Source: Volvox africanus (lineage: Eukaryota > Chlorophyta > Chlorophyceae > Chlamydomonadales > Volvocaceae). Taken from it: a DNA stretch of 64,000 nucleotides. The first letter of the stretch is position 1, and each line of letters opens with the position of its first letter. Positions 20,094 through 32,833 of this stretch are shown piece after piece. Location: NCBI GenBank assembly GCA_030268105.1, contig BSDZ01000031.1:434001-498000 (forward strand), read 5' to 3'. The position numbers and the translations under genes are program-made. The notes beneath the pieces are model-generated. The model worked only from the letters and a program-made list of their open reading frames with translations. It was not told where the DNA came from and did no database searches.

Positions 20094-23000
20094 TCATTGG
20101 GCTTGCGTGGCACGTTTGCGGGCTTCTTCGAGCAGGGGCTTCATGTCCTGCGAGAAGTTGCGTGCTGGTTCCCATGAGTTGTGCTCGCTGGTATACCCTG
20201 TCCACTTGACCAAGTACTCGTGTACTGTCCGCTTACGTCGGTGTCGGCCCACACGACGCGCGCGATAATCTAACACCCGCTCCACATCGTAAAACTTCTG
20301 TTTACCAGCGATCCAGGTCTCGGGAACTGGTTCGATCGCTGCGGGGGCGTTAGTAGGCTCAGGGACGGGTTCCATACCACTATAAGGACGAATAAGCGAC
20401 ACGTGAAACGTGGGGTGAATGGTCATATCAGCGGGCAATGCAAGCTCCACAGCCACATTCCCAACCATGCGCATAACAGGATACAGACCAATCCAGCGGG
20501 GTAAGAGTTTTCGGGATCCGTCGGCCAAGGAACGCAAGTTCTTGGTGCTTAGCAACACGAGTTGCCCCTCCGAAAACGTCACATCCTGCTTGGATTTGTT
20601 GTAGTATTCCGTCGTTCGTTGCTGCACCGCGTCCAAACACGATTTCGCGTCTGTGATTCGGGACATAAAAGACTTGGCAAAAAGTTTAGCAGCAGGCACG
20701 TTCACTTCCAACTCACGCCACACGGGTAGCGTGGGATGAAACCCGTAGTTAAGAAAGAACGGACTTTTGCCTGTAGAGCGGTTAACAGCATTGTTAAGCG
20801 CGAATTCTGCCGCAGTCAAATATGTATCCCAAACGAGTGGTGTGCGACCAGCATAATTGCGCAACATATCACCCAACGTGCGGTTTGTGCGTTCAGTTTC
20901 ACCATCAGTCTGCGGGTGGTACGCCGTGCTCAGGTTGACACGCATGCCAACTAGCTTGCAGAGCGCTTCCCAAAACTTAGACGTGAACTGTCCACCGCGG
21001 TCCGAGATCACGTTTTTGGGAACCCCGTGTAACCGAACCACATTATTGAAAAACAAACGTGCAGTTTGCCCAGCCGTGCAGGATGATGTGCATGGTGCTA
21101 GGTGAACCATCTTAGTCAGACGATCGACCATTACAAACACCGCATCATATCCCCCCTCAGTTTTGGGCAGTGCGACTACGAAGTCCATGGAAACACTTTC
21201 CCAAGGCGCGTCCGGGACAGGCAACGGTTGCAACAACCCATGACCCTTACCGGGCAAAGCCTTATTGTGCTGGCACAGACTGCATGTCTGTACGAAGTTC
21301 GCCGCATCTTTAGCCAAGCGAGACCACCAGAATGAACGTTGCACCAACTCGACCAACCGCTTGCTACCAGGGTGTCCTGCTAACGGGTCCTCGTGGAACT
21401 GCGCAAGGATGTCGTAGCGTAGCTCGTCGTCGTTCGGAACGACGATTTGCATAGCTGCACCCTCCGTCCGTAGCCAAAGGCCATTCTGCTTGCGAAGGTT
21501 TTCTACATTAGCCGGCTCCGAGAACCAGGCGTCTGCGTTGTAGGCAACCTTCAACCGCTCCGCAAGGTCCGTCGCGATCGGCACCTCCTCATTACACGGT
21601 CGCAAGACGGGCGCTGCCAAAATTGCAGCGTGTAGCGACGGATGTCGACTGAGAGCATCGGCAATATTAAGTTTACCAGAAATGTACTCCCAGGTGCAGT
21701 CGAACCTAGCTAGGTATTCCATCCACTTAGCCTGACGGCGGTTCAACGTCGGAACGCTTTGCAAAAACGTTAGGGGCTTGCGGTCAGTCTTTAAAGTAAA
21801 TGGGCGTCCCTCGAGGTAACAGCGCCATTCCTTTAAAGCATGCAGCACTGCCAGAAGCTCTTGTTCCCCGGTGGTGTAGCGAATCTCCACACCAGAAAAC
21901 TTCTTACTCGTGAAAGTGATCGGTCGCCCTTCCTGTAACAATTCAGCGCCGCTTCCAAATACTGAGGCATCAGACACTACCTCAACACGAAACGGCAACG
22001 AGTAATCAGGGAATGCAAGGGTGACATCTTCGGCAACGGTTCGCTTGAGCTCTTCGAATGCCCGCTGGCATTGCGACGTCCACGACTCGAGCGAAACAAA
22101 AACGCCTTTGCGAGTTAAGTTAGTAAGTGGGGCCGCAATGATGGAATATTTTTCAATGAACTTTCGGAAATAATTGGTCAAGCCAAGGAACTTACGCAGC
22201 TCCGTGAGGTTCTGAGGCGCGGGCCAATCGCGAACCATGGTGACCTTCCGCGGGTCCATCTTCACACCAGTGGCCGACACAATGTGGCCCAAATATTCAA
22301 CCTGAGGCTGCGCCCAAAAGCATTAGGCGCGTTTAGCAAACAATTGCTCCCGCCTCATAACGTCGAGCACGAGCCGAAGATGCTCCAAGTGCTCCTCGCG
22401 CGTCTTAGAATAAACCAAGATGTCATCCAGGTAGCAAACAACGAACCTGTCGATAAACGGCCTAAACATTCGGTCCATAACCGCCTGAAACGTCGCAGGG
22501 GCATTAGTCAATCCAAACAATAGGACCGTATACTCAAAGTGACCGAAGGGCGTCCGAAAAGCAGTTTTCGGAATATCAGAGGCAGTGATGCGGATCTGAT
22601 TATAGCCCTGTTGCAAGTCAATCGAGGAAAAATAAGCCGAGCCCTTCAGCTTATCCAACAGGTCGTCAACGCGTGGCAAAGGGTAGCGATTCTTCACCGT
22701 GCTCGCATTCAACCCCCGGTAATCGATGCACATGCGCAAGGTCCCATCCTTCTTACCAACAAACAAAATCGGTGCAGAATACGGGGATGTGCTGGGGCGT
22801 ATCATACCCTTCGCGAGCAAATCCGTCACCTGGCGCTTCACCTCGTCCAGCTCCAATGGACTCAACCTGTACATTGGCCGGGCCGTAGGCTGCGCTCCAG
22901 GCATGAGAGGGATTGTGTGATCAACAGGACACATAGGTGGTAGGCCAGGGATATCTTTAAAGACGTCCTCATACTGCGACAGTAGGGCCTCAACCTCAGG

Positions 23001-24156
23001 ATCCACAGAAATCTGCGCAGTGGTGGCACAACAGCCCACCCGTGGCCTCAAAAGCAGTCCGTGGGCACCCTTCCGTAACAAACGAACGGCCTGCTTACGC
23101 TCGACTAGCTCTGGTTCGATTCGCGTGGCCTTTGGGGTCACAGCGAAATTAACCATAGGCACCGCCTCAGCTTCGCCCTCCTTTGGTGTGACATGTTCGA
23201 ACGACAGGAAAGGTACCTTAATCGACAGAGTACCCTTGCACATATGCAGGGTTGCGGTCTCCATGTCGATGCGCGCGTGGTACTGCCGTAATGTCGAAGA
23301 CCCCATTATGTACGGTGCAGTCTCTGCTAAGCCCTGCAGCACGTACGGCCGGGTCACAACACGCAAAGGGCCTATTGATAGGCTAAGGGTAATCCTGCCC
23401 ACGATGGGATGCTTACCCCCGTCAGCAAGGGTAACCTGTGGACAATCAGACGACTCTGGGGTCAACCCCAGCGCATTCACCTCTGCGACAGAGATGAAGT
23501 CGTCGCTGGCACCGGTGTCAACAAGTGCCTTCAGAGTACGGCCATTCAAACCGATCTGAACCACTGGGACACGGTTATCTACGAGCGACTGCCCAGCAGA
23601 TAACGTTAGTGCACTTAGGGCGGGTCTGTAACCTACGGCACCCTCATCAGGAGCTTCGTACCAAACGTCAACCGAGTAGGATGTCCCTGGCCACGGAGCC
23701 AGCATACCCTCCCGATCCACACCATTAAACAGAACGGTGCCCGGCTCGAACCGGTGGACACGCCGCATACCCCTTAACGATGCCTCTGCCTTGCGCCGAC
23801 AGAAGAACGGGAAGTAATACACATGCGGCGGTGCCTGGATATTGACGCCTACATCTCCTATAAACGGCCAACTGTTCCGACATCTCACGCAGAGATGAGG
23901 GGATGAACAAAACCACGTGGTTAGACAGATCGATAGACGACAGGGGACGGCGAGGTGTAAACAGATTACACAGCGAATCAAAGCAGAGAAGTCCCGTGCG
24001 TCCGTCAAGCGTGATGCGTCGCGCAATGACTCGCTCGATGTGTCCAAGTACGCAAGGCAACAATGCCTTCATGGCTGGCCGTAAGGATGACCACCGACCA
24101 CGTGTGAGTTCAGAAATCCCGGGTGGTGCCCCCTCCACAGGAACCCGGGCAAGCCC
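20094..24156 (-). pseudogene. pol: Broken pol of element D
   Basis: A full-length pol relic: extra N-terminal domain, protease [13 protein letters not shown], RNase H, integrase (HHCC and DDE) and chromodomain, ending in UGA at 20094-20096. It follows the gag UAG at 24157-24159 in the same frame. Lesions are a frameshift near 23805 in the extra domain and UAA at 22323-22325 (AAA to TAA within KRAKCFW). The 3' part, 732 codons from RT thumb to chromodomain, is open. Confidence 0.92.
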
Positions 24157-25392
24157 CTATTTCGGCTGAGGTACAAACGGCGGCAGTAACGGGCAATCCT
24201 TGGTAGGATGGCTCTCCGCGCACCGTAGACAAACATTGGCCGCTTTCTGACGTTCGAACTCGGAACGATTGCAATTCCATTTTGGCATAAACGAGTCATC
24301 CGTGTGAGTCCGCTTCACATTGGGGTCAGAGCGCTGTGCGGCTGCCGACGACGGCGCACCACCCCTCTTCCTGCTCTTAGCCGGGTCCGAGCTCGGACCT
24401 GCTCCTCCTGACCCACGGACACCCGAGCTAGCGCCCCCGCGTGCCTGGCGTTGCCGGTTGCTGCGTCACGTCGCGGCAGTGGGCGTGGGGCGGGTCGCTC
24501 CGAGTTCCTGGTCGAGAGCTACAGCTTCCCCAAGCGGATCCTGCACTTGCACGGCATTTGCACGAGGGACAGACTTGACTTCTTCCTCACCGGCAAGGAG
24601 TCGTATCTCCGTACCCTTAGCAAAAGTGACCAAGGCATCATACGACTTGATCGGCACCCCAGCCAAGTCAATAGCGCACCATTTAGCCAAAAGTTTCGTC
24701 AGGCCTCGCTTAAACCAAAAGATACGCTCGGTTTCAGTGAGATCAGCAATGGGGGTCACAAGTGCTTCGAAGCGTGACTGGTACGCAGGTACATTTTCAC
24801 CCCGACGCATGTGGTAGCTACCGGCTGCCAAAACCTTACGAGCCTCCACATCACGTGCTTGAACCTCAGTAGCGAACCGTGCGAGCAAAGCGGCGATCAT
24901 CTCGTCAAAAGTATAGTCGCCCCGGGCGGTGGTCCACTCGCGATACCAGTCCTTCACTGAACCCTCGAGGGTGTTACCAACGAAGAGACACCTGATACCA
25001 TCATTATCGCCACCATGAACAGCCTGGAGATACTTTTTAGCGTCACGCACGTACCCACGAGTTGCATCGGCTATGCTATGTCCTGCTGTCTTTTCAGTTA
25101 GCGAGATATTGAGCCTAGGAACGGGAATTGACAATCTCATCACCTCAGGGATGTCATCATGCCCCCGAGCTTGAGGTAATGGCAGAACCCTTGGTCCAGC
25201 AGTGTTGTCCATATTGGTGTTAACTGCTGAATGCGGCACAATTAAGTGAGCAGGGGTCTGAAGGAAAAGGGGCTCTTGAGTGGCTTGCATGCCAACAGTC
25301 TCAAGACCTCTATCCGGAGCTCTAGCAGCCACAACAAAATCGGGTTGGCTAGCTAGGCTAGTGTGCGGCGTACCGTGGTGTTCCGCGGACAT
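24157..25392 (-). pseudogene. gag: Gag of element D, one premature UGA
   Basis: It begins with ATG at 25390-25392 (MSAEHHG), which gives the best view of the F1 Gag N-terminus, and extends through the capsid region. UGA at 24466-24468 replaces an arginine codon (CGA to TGA). Past it the basic region and the CCHC knuckle (CLRCAESHPTKDC) continue to the conserved UAG. One CpG-type transition therefore inactivates an otherwise whole gene. Confidence 0.88.
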
Positions 25393-25858
25393 GGAGCACG
25401 AAGCGATACCCTAGGTTTGCGTAATAGAAGCCGACTTCTATCGCAAAGGCAAGAGTACAAAGCGATTCGGTGAGCCTACCGACAGTACTCTTGAGAAGAT
25501 TCAGTAAACTCAGCAAGTACTTGCCCAGCTGAGTCCTGATCTCCGTAGTTTGAGCAATGAGAGTCGCCAACTGGTCCGGACGAAAGCCGGTCTCAGTCGC
25601 CGCGGCAAGCAATGCCGGTGCACTGAGATTACCTGCGACTCAGGGCGTACACTTACACAACAAGTGCAGCAATCTAAGCAAAAGCAATTAAACAATTACA
25701 AACCGGAAGCGGCGGCGTCCAAAACGGCGCGGCCTAGGTCTTCGGCAAAAGTATCTAGCGGTCCTCGTGGTTCGTCGCTGGAACTCGCCATAGAAAGAAC
25801 CTACTTCCGATTAGACAAAGAGAGACAGTTAGGCAACGAACCTGTCTCGATACCAATT
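25393..25858 (-). other. 5' leader of element D with primer-binding site
   Basis: A non-coding leader of 466 bp; TGGTATCGAGAC lies at plus 25844-25855, three bases from the LTR end. It is nearly collinear with the element B leader. Confidence 0.8.
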
Positions 25859-26692
25859 TGTTGTACCTCTCCTTCGTGTTTGCTCATCAGTATCTGCGCG
25901 TCTGAAGGCTTGCGACACCAATGCGCGAGCACTTGCAAGTACAGCAAGGCAAGCACGAGCAAACAGAGACAGCGGAAGACTTCAAGGCAAGAAGAGATAT
26001 AACTTACAGTCTTACAGATTGAAGCGGTGCAATGGACGCAATCGCCGTCAGCGCCAGAAGCAAGCAATCATCACGCAGCGGTGAATAGCGAAGTTTAGGC
26101 TTAGCTCGGGCTAAGTAGAATAGCGTATATCAATAATAATGTAGAACACAAGAGTGTTCTCCGGTATCAAATGTCTTATCTTGCTTAGCCGTCCTCGCAT
26201 CTGTTATACTCGCAGCATCGCAATGTTGTACGATTCACACTAGGAGGCCGATCCTAAGTGTGACAACCCTACTGCGTATAGGCGATGTCCAAGCATAACA
26301 ACGTATAAGCCTTTCCGGCATTCGCATGATGCAAGGGTCCGAATAACGATATTCGGTTGCAAGGCATGCATCGTGACGAGTGCGGCGCTCTCAACGTGTG
26401 CTGTAATGAAGTAATATTATATCAAATAATGTTACTTATCGTTTCATAGCAGGAGCATAATTCGCATTTCAATGATTCGGGATTTCATGCATGCTAGGCG
26501 GATTTGCCATGATGCGATGTTGCGATGGATAATGGTGTCATGCCAAATGCATATATAAATATATACGAATACATTTATATCATGCAAGTTCATTCATATG
26601 CATTGATGGTTCATGCGTTCATCAAGATAGCACTTTGCCTCGTAGGGTCGCATCGACCTACACATCGGCGGGAAACGAACCGTAGCACAACA
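25859..26692 (-). repeat. 5' LTR of element D (834 bp)
   Basis: TGTTGT/ACAACA tips, with AACAG duplicated outside it at 26693-26697. All F1 hairpins are present. Confidence 0.94.
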
Positions 26693-26697
26693 AACAG

Positions 26698-28656
26698 CGC
26701 CACTCCTTCAAAGCATGTAGAGCTGCCAACAGCTCCTGCTCTCCGGTTGTATATCGGGTCTCCACACCCGAGAACTTCTTACTCGTGAAGGCGATCGGTC
26801 GTCATTCCTGCAACAATACAGCGCCGCTTCCATGCAAGGAAGCATCCGATACAACTTCAACACGGAATGGCAACGAGTAATCAGGAAAAGAGAGGGTAAC
26901 GTCGTCGGCGACGATTCGCTTGAGCTCTTCGAAGGCCCGCTGACACGCAGGTGTCCAGGCTTTGAGGGAAGCAAAACCTCCTTTCTTCATCAAATTCGTA
27001 AGCGGGGCCGCAACAATGGAGTATTTATTGATAAACTTTCGGAAGTAGTTGGTCAAACCCAAGAACTGGCGTAGTTCGGTGAGGTTCTGCGTCGCGGGCC
27101 ACTCGCAAACCACAGCTACTTTCCGAGGGTCCATCCTTATTCCAGTGGCCGACACGATGTGGCCCATATACTCCACCTGAGGCTGCGCCCAAAAACACTT
27201 GGCGCGTTTAGCAAACAATTGCTCCCGCTTTATCACCTCAAGCACGAGCTCGAGATGCTTCAGTTGCTCCTCGCGCGTCTTGGAATATATTAAAATATCA
27301 TCCAAATAACAAACGATGAACCTGTCAATATACGGTCTGAACATGCAATCCATCACTGCTTGAAATGTGGCGGGCGCATTAGTAAGTCCAAACGACAAGA
27401 CCGTGTACTCGAAGTGACCAAAGGGGGTCCGAAAAGCGGTTTTCGGAATATCAGAGGCAGCAATGCGTATCTGATTATACCCTTGTTGAAGGTCAATCGA
27501 GGAAAAATAAGCTGAGCCCTTCAGCTTATCGAGCAGGTCATCGACGCGCGGCAAAGGGTAGCAATTTTTAATCGTGGTCGCATTCAAGCCCCTATAATCA
27601 ATGCACATGCGCAACGTCCCCTCCTTCTTACCGACAAACAAAATCGGCGCAGAATATGGCGATGTGCTGGGCCGAATCATACCCTTTGCGAGCAGATCCC
27701 CCACTTGCCGCTTCACCCGCTCAAATTTTGGCAGCCTAACCTGTATATAGGTTGTGAAACAGGTTGTGCTCGAACACAAAGGGGATCATATAATCAGCAG
27801 GTAACATAGGTGGGAGCCCCAGGATGACATATGCATCAGTATAATTTGGCAATAGGGGGGCTGCGACCTTAGGATCTTTCACAAGAGACTGCGCGGTGGT
27901 AACAACCAATTGCACCCAAGGCCTCGCAAGCAATTCATGGATGCCTTCCCTTATCACTTGATAAGCTACTCTTACATCCTTCAAGCTTGGGTCCATTATT
28001 TCGGCGGACGAACACCGCTAACGAAATTAACCTCAGGCTCCGCACAGTTCCACCCTCCTCTGGTGTGACATCTTAGTACGACAGACAAGGTACCTTAGGC
28101 GATAGGTTCCCTTTTGCACAATGGCCAATTGTGCTGGACTCCATATCGATGCGTGCGCAGTACTGTCGTTATGTCGCGGCACCCAATGTCCATGTAGTGC
28201 TGTCTCCGGGAGACCTTGTTGCACTCATTGGGCCCTAACACACAGAGGGTCCTTTGTCGACTAAGGGTGATCCTGCCCACGATGGGATGCTTATCCTCAT
28301 CAACGAGGATAACCTGAACACTTAGACGACTATGGGATCAACCCCATCATGCTTATCACTCATTCGAGATAAGGTCGTCAGTAACACCGGTAATACTTAG
28401 GTGTCCCAAAATTTCAGTCAACAAAATCGATTTTGTTGCCATCCAAAAGAGTCAAAACGTGGCGTACATCCGCATCATACCTACAATCCATGCTAGTCAG
28501 CAGAAAAGGATCCGTTAGAGACACATAAATATTAATCATCGAGTATATTAAGTCAAAGTAGCGAAGAGTCCTCTCATATCAACATTGCCGGATTCAATCT
28601 AGATTTATCCGAGCCAGGACGTAATTTAGTACTCTATGTCAACTAACATTTCTGTG
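26698..28656 (-). pseudogene. pol: 5' half of element M pol: decayed protease region and readable RT
   Basis: RT is open from about 27779 to 26802, with motifs [27 protein letters not shown] and CYLDDILIYS. Upstream, 27780-28656 is recognisably protease and linker but full of stops; phrases such as GRITL and MGCRDIT-like stretches survive in scattered frames. The same region is decayed in element G at 48.8-50.1 kb, so F2 was already damaged here before both copies inserted, or this part decays quickly. The RT end is interrupted by D at 26697. Confidence 0.82.
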
Positions 28657-29934
28657 TTAACGTGGATTGGGTGCTCCGACAATATCAACGGAAATCGTGT
28701 CAGGTGCCTCGTCCGTTGTAGGTAGTCCTACAGCTAATGGGGGTAAAAGCGGGCAGTTCCTTGTAAGGTGATTTGATGCGCACCGAAGGCAGACTCCCAA
28801 TTGTCGTCGCTGCGCAAACTCCGTTTGCATACATCCCCACTTGGAAAGCCATCGATTTTGTGTTCTTGACCGCTTCGATTCTGATGCAGCTCCACGTGAT
28901 TCGGCGGTATTTTGTAGCACGCCCGTCCTCTTCCGCGTACTCCAAGTTATCTGCGAATCCCTTGGAGTTAGTTCTTGGATACCAGGAGTATGAGCGTGGT
29001 TAGTCGGAGGGTTGCCACCACGGCACATCGGAGCTGGAGGTAGTGGAATGCCAGTAGTCTCAGGTGCTGGATCAGTCTCATTAGAGATATCTTGCGTCGT
29101 GTCAACTGATAACGGTGCTAATGGTATCGGGCGTTCCTGTCCCGTTCCAAGGCGAGCTTCGACGCCACAAACGATCTGAACCCATCGCGTATACGACCTC
29201 GTCCCTTCCCGTGTCAGGTCTGTAATACTCGCTCGGGCGAACTGAAGTGAGAGACCGCGTTGGAACCAATAAATGTAGTCTCCCTTGGAGAAGCCAATCA
29301 TGGGTGCTGTTACTGCTTCGAAACGCAACCGGTAGTCCTCCACGGACTCGTTAGGTCGCATTCAATAAGCGCCTGCGTGTAACTCTATGTACATGGCAGC
29401 CACTTGGGACTGATTTCCGGGAGCGAAATGATTAAGGAGCGTGTTAATTAATTCTTCGAACGTAAAGTGCTCCTGTACAGTAGTCCAATGATCATACCAT
29501 TCTCTCGCGACGCCGCTTAGTGTAGCTCCGATGAAAAGACACTTCACTTCGTCGTGATCACCACCCTTTACCAACTTCAGATACTTTTTAGCATCACGGA
29601 CATAGGAACGAGTGGCACTTGCGGTAGTCTTAGGTTCGGCATCATGACGAATATGTAGTTGAGGCGTTGGGACTACGAAACCAGGAACCCCACCTTCATC
29701 CATAAGTTGCTGTAGCGATACCATTGCTGGGTTCTGCTTCACCTCGGTGGACCTCATAGGATCTGACGCCCCAGGAGGATTCTGAGCTGGATAAGGGGAG
29801 TTCGACTGGGGAGCATCTGATTGGGGATTATATAAGTTATCAACGTTCGGTGTGGTCTCCGGTTCTTCATAATGGACACTAATTTTAGCCTGATCACTCT
29901 CCTCCATAGTTGGTGGATACTGATCACACAACAT
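28657..29934 (-). pseudogene. gag: Gag of element M, split by UGA directly before an AUG
   Basis: The first in-frame ATG is at 29932-29934 (MLCDQYPP). The capsid region is open to UGA at 29362-29364. The next codon is ATG, opening a 234-codon frame that completes the capsid, a linker, and a zinc knuckle (CLRCASNHLTRNC), and ends in UAA at 28657-28659. Element G has the same UGA-AUG split. The related F3 Gag has an arginine codon (CGC) there, so CGA to TGA is the likely change. Confidence 0.85.
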
Positions 29935-30370
29935 GTATTCCAATTAGTACCTTAAAAGGAAAAAGAGATAAAGGTAGGACTCTACCTTTGGAATTTTCGC
30001 TCAAGTACTGTCCACGTTCAAGTAAACTCCTTCGCGAGTAAAAATGTAGTCCACCAATACGTAGTCACCTTCAAATGAGAATATCCTTAATAGCTGGACC
30101 TGTCAAATGTCCGACTTATTGGGGAAGCGATCCCAAGTATGATGGCAAAGAAAATCCTTCAGTGGATTTAAGACCTTTCCGGGTGGCGAAACTACAATTA
30201 ATATTAACAGACGGGGGCTATACCAAAAGTTATAGGAGAGGATGATACAGTACCAACTTGCCGACAAAGTTATCCTGTGAAGCTCCTCACCGCCGTTCGC
30301 TCGTGCAAGAATCTACTCCCCAATAGCAGTGATGAGACAGCCGTGAGTCGAACCGTCTCGATACCAAATT
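29935..30370 (-). other. 5' leader of element M with primer-binding site
   Basis: TGGTATCGAGAC is at plus 30355-30366, four bases from the LTR. The rest is non-coding and matches 41448-41884 in element G in the opposite orientation. Confidence 0.78.
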
Positions 30371-31185
30371 TGTTGTATCCTTCCTTCTTCAATCATGCAC
30401 TGAATCTGCACGTCTGAATGTTAGCTAGTGCGCACAGTGCTTACGAACAGCAAGGCGATTCAATGCGAGTAAAGTGACAGTGGAAGACTCAAGATTAAGG
30501 AAAGGTTCAACTTACAATAATCCTCGTTTACAAATCAGTAGATCGCCATCAGACCCCGTGGGCAATGTTCATCACTCAGCTGCAGATGGAATGCTAGAAT
30601 AGCTCAGGCCGAATATATATATGAGTATAACGTATGTATGCAAATTAGATCGAGTTAAGTACGCAGGTACTTGGTCCAAAGTAGCGCAAGCCGACTTTGG
30701 TCTCTGGGCGGCCGTCCTCGCACCTATCACGTGGCGATACCGATGCGCAGTACAGGTCTCACTGGATTCCGATCTCAAGTGTGAGTACCTTTGTAGCACT
30801 GTTCTAAATATCGTGTCATCCGTGATATTAATGGATGCAACATATGTAATATGCAAAGGTCCGAATATCGATATTCGGTTGCCGACCCAACCATCACGAT
30901 CGTCGCATTCTCGCATACGCGTATGGTTTATGACGCAGATGGGGTAATAATATTTAAAGTATTATTACGTGAGATATTATGCCAATGGATAGATCGTGCA
31001 TTAGTTATCGATATCAAGTCAAACATGTTGACCGACAGCGCGACGTCGTAGGTGATAATGCAGCATGCTTGATTAGCTAGATATACTCGAGTATATCATG
31101 CTAATATGCTTGTATCATGCTTCACAATGTTTAAATGCGTTGTGGTCTTCATTGGTGCAAACGGTGATTGAACCGGCATACAACA
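30371..31185 (-). repeat. 5' LTR of element M (family F2, 815 bp)
   Basis: On the minus strand it runs TGTTGTATGCCGG to GGATACAACA. It contains GTAATAATA/TATTATTAC, CCGAATATCGATATTCGG and a CTCAC...GTGAG stem. LINE sequence starts at 31186. Confidence 0.92.
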
Positions 31186-31940
31186 TGGGCCTGCTCGCTG
31201 TCGCATCTCAGTGATAGGCCTATCCGCTTGCTGCCCATCTCTTCCTGCGGACGAGTCCCTCTCTGGGTTCTCCACAAAGTTGAAGTCTCCTGCCCAGATA
31301 AGAGTGGTGTCCCTATTGTCCTCCATGGCTTGTGTTGTGGTGGCAGCCAGGGCATTCTCAAAGAGTTGCCGGTGGGTTTCCACAGCCGCTGAGGTAGTGC
31401 CAGGAGGGAGGTAGATATTGCAGATGTGCAAGTGGTGTCCCCTCCAGTGGAGGATACAGTCGGTGAACCGGCCTTTTATACCCATAGGCTGGGGTGTTGC
31501 CAGTTTTGGTGCCAAAACTGAAGCTAGCCCCTGTCTGATGAGGATGAGCACTCCTGCTGTGTGCGTCGAGCTAGACCAAGAGTATGCTGCTACCTTCCAG
31601 TTTTGTGTGTGGATCTGAGTGGTGGCATGTCGAAGATCCCATTCAAACAGGCATTGGTGCTGGATTGTAGTATGGTGGGTTTCCTGCAGACACACAACAT
31701 CCAGCCGCTGCTCAGCCCATTGTCGTACCGCTGCCATGAGAAGCCAGAAGCCCTCGCATATTGTGCGTGGCTATGCGCAGTGGATGCCCTGGGATAGCTC
31801 CCTGCCGTTGATTTCTCCTACTACCTCTGAGCATTATTCTGCTTGGGGTTCCCATGTGTGGGGGCTGCTCCTTCCCATCGCAGTCCATGTCCTGGGATGG
31901 GTTGGGGTTGTTTTTGGTTTGCCGGGAATGCCGAGTGGAT
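31186..31940 (-). pseudogene. LINE L3: start of ORF2 with APE-type endonuclease domain (fragment)
   Basis: The minus strand encodes an AP-endonuclease-like domain: LDVVCLQETH (the catalytic glutamate motif), an ICNIYLPPG strand and IWAGDFNF. This is the nicking enzyme of non-LTR retrotransposons. It follows L3 ORF1 after element E is removed, because 31940 and 37961 join across the TGGAT duplication. The domain is cut at 31186 by element M, so its C-terminus and the reverse transcriptase are absent from this place. Confidence 0.87.
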
Positions 31941-32774
31941 TGTTGTACCTCTCCTTTGTGTTTGCTCATAAGTATCTGCGCGTCTGAAGGCTTGCGACAC
32001 CGATGCGCGAGCACTTGCAAGTACAGCAAGGCAAGCGAGAGCAAAAAGAGACAGCGGAAGACTTCAAGACAAGAAGAGATATAACTTACAGTCTTACAGA
32101 TCGAAGCGATGCAATGGACGAAATCACCGTCAGCGCCGGAAGCAAGCAATCATCACGCAGCGGTGATAAGCGAAGTTCAGGCTTAGCTCGGGCTCAGTAG
32201 AAGAGCGTATAGCAATAATAGTGTAGAACACACGAGTGTTCTCCGGTATCGAATGTCTTGTCTTACTTAGCTGTCCTCGCATCTGTTATACTCGCAGCAT
32301 CACAATGCCGTACGATTCACACTAGGAGGCCGATCCTAAGTGTGACAACCCTACTGCGTATAGGCGATGTCCAAGCATAACAACGTATAAGCCTTTCTGG
32401 CATTCGCATGATGCAAGGGTCCGAATAACGATATTCGGTTGCAAGGCATGTATCGTGACGAGTGTGGCGCTCTCAACGTGTGCTGTAATGAAGTAATATT
32501 ATATCAAATAATATTACTTATCGTTTCGTAGCATGAGCATAATGCGCACTTCAATGATTCGGGATTTCATGCATGCTAGGCGGATTAGCCATGATGCGAT
32601 GTCACGATGGATAATGATGACATGCCAAATGCATTTATAAATGTATGCGAATACATTTATATCATGCAAGTTCATTCATATGCATTGATCGTTCATGCGC
32701 TCATCAAAATAGCACTTCGCCTCGTAGCGTCGCATCGACCTACGCATCGGCGGGAAATGAACCGTAGCACAACA
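31941..32774 (-). repeat. 3' LTR of element E (834 bp)
   Basis: TGTTGT/ACAACA tips; polypurine tract at 32775-32790 on the internal side; F1 hairpins present. Confidence 0.94.
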
Positions 32775-32833
32775 ATTATCCCCCCTCCCGTATGCAGCGT
32801 CCTCGCTGCATCATACAGCATAGACTGCAGGGG

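Larger units (their letters stand above)
19202..26692 (-). mobile_element. Element D: Ty3/Gypsy chromovirus (family F1), complete with target duplication
   Basis: It is 7,491 bp with both LTRs, PBS, gag, pol and polypurine tract in order on the minus strand. The five bases AACAG flank it on both sides (19197-19201 and 26693-26697). Removing D rejoins the element M RNase H codons for RCYLEG exactly. The two LTRs look nearly alike, so D is younger than M. Internal stops and a frameshift make the coding regions defective. Confidence 0.96.
17085..31185 (-). mobile_element. Element M: Ty3/Gypsy (family F2), split by element D
   Basis: On the minus strand: 5' LTR (30371-31185), leader, gag (to 28657), decayed protease region, RT to 26698, then element D, then RNase H, integrase and chromodomain from 19201 to 17900, and a last LTR at 17085-17840. 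Its right edge abuts LINE endonuclease sequence at 31186. The left LTR is followed by another F2 leader (fragment N) and not by target DNA, so M shares that LTR with a neighbour. Confidence 0.88.
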
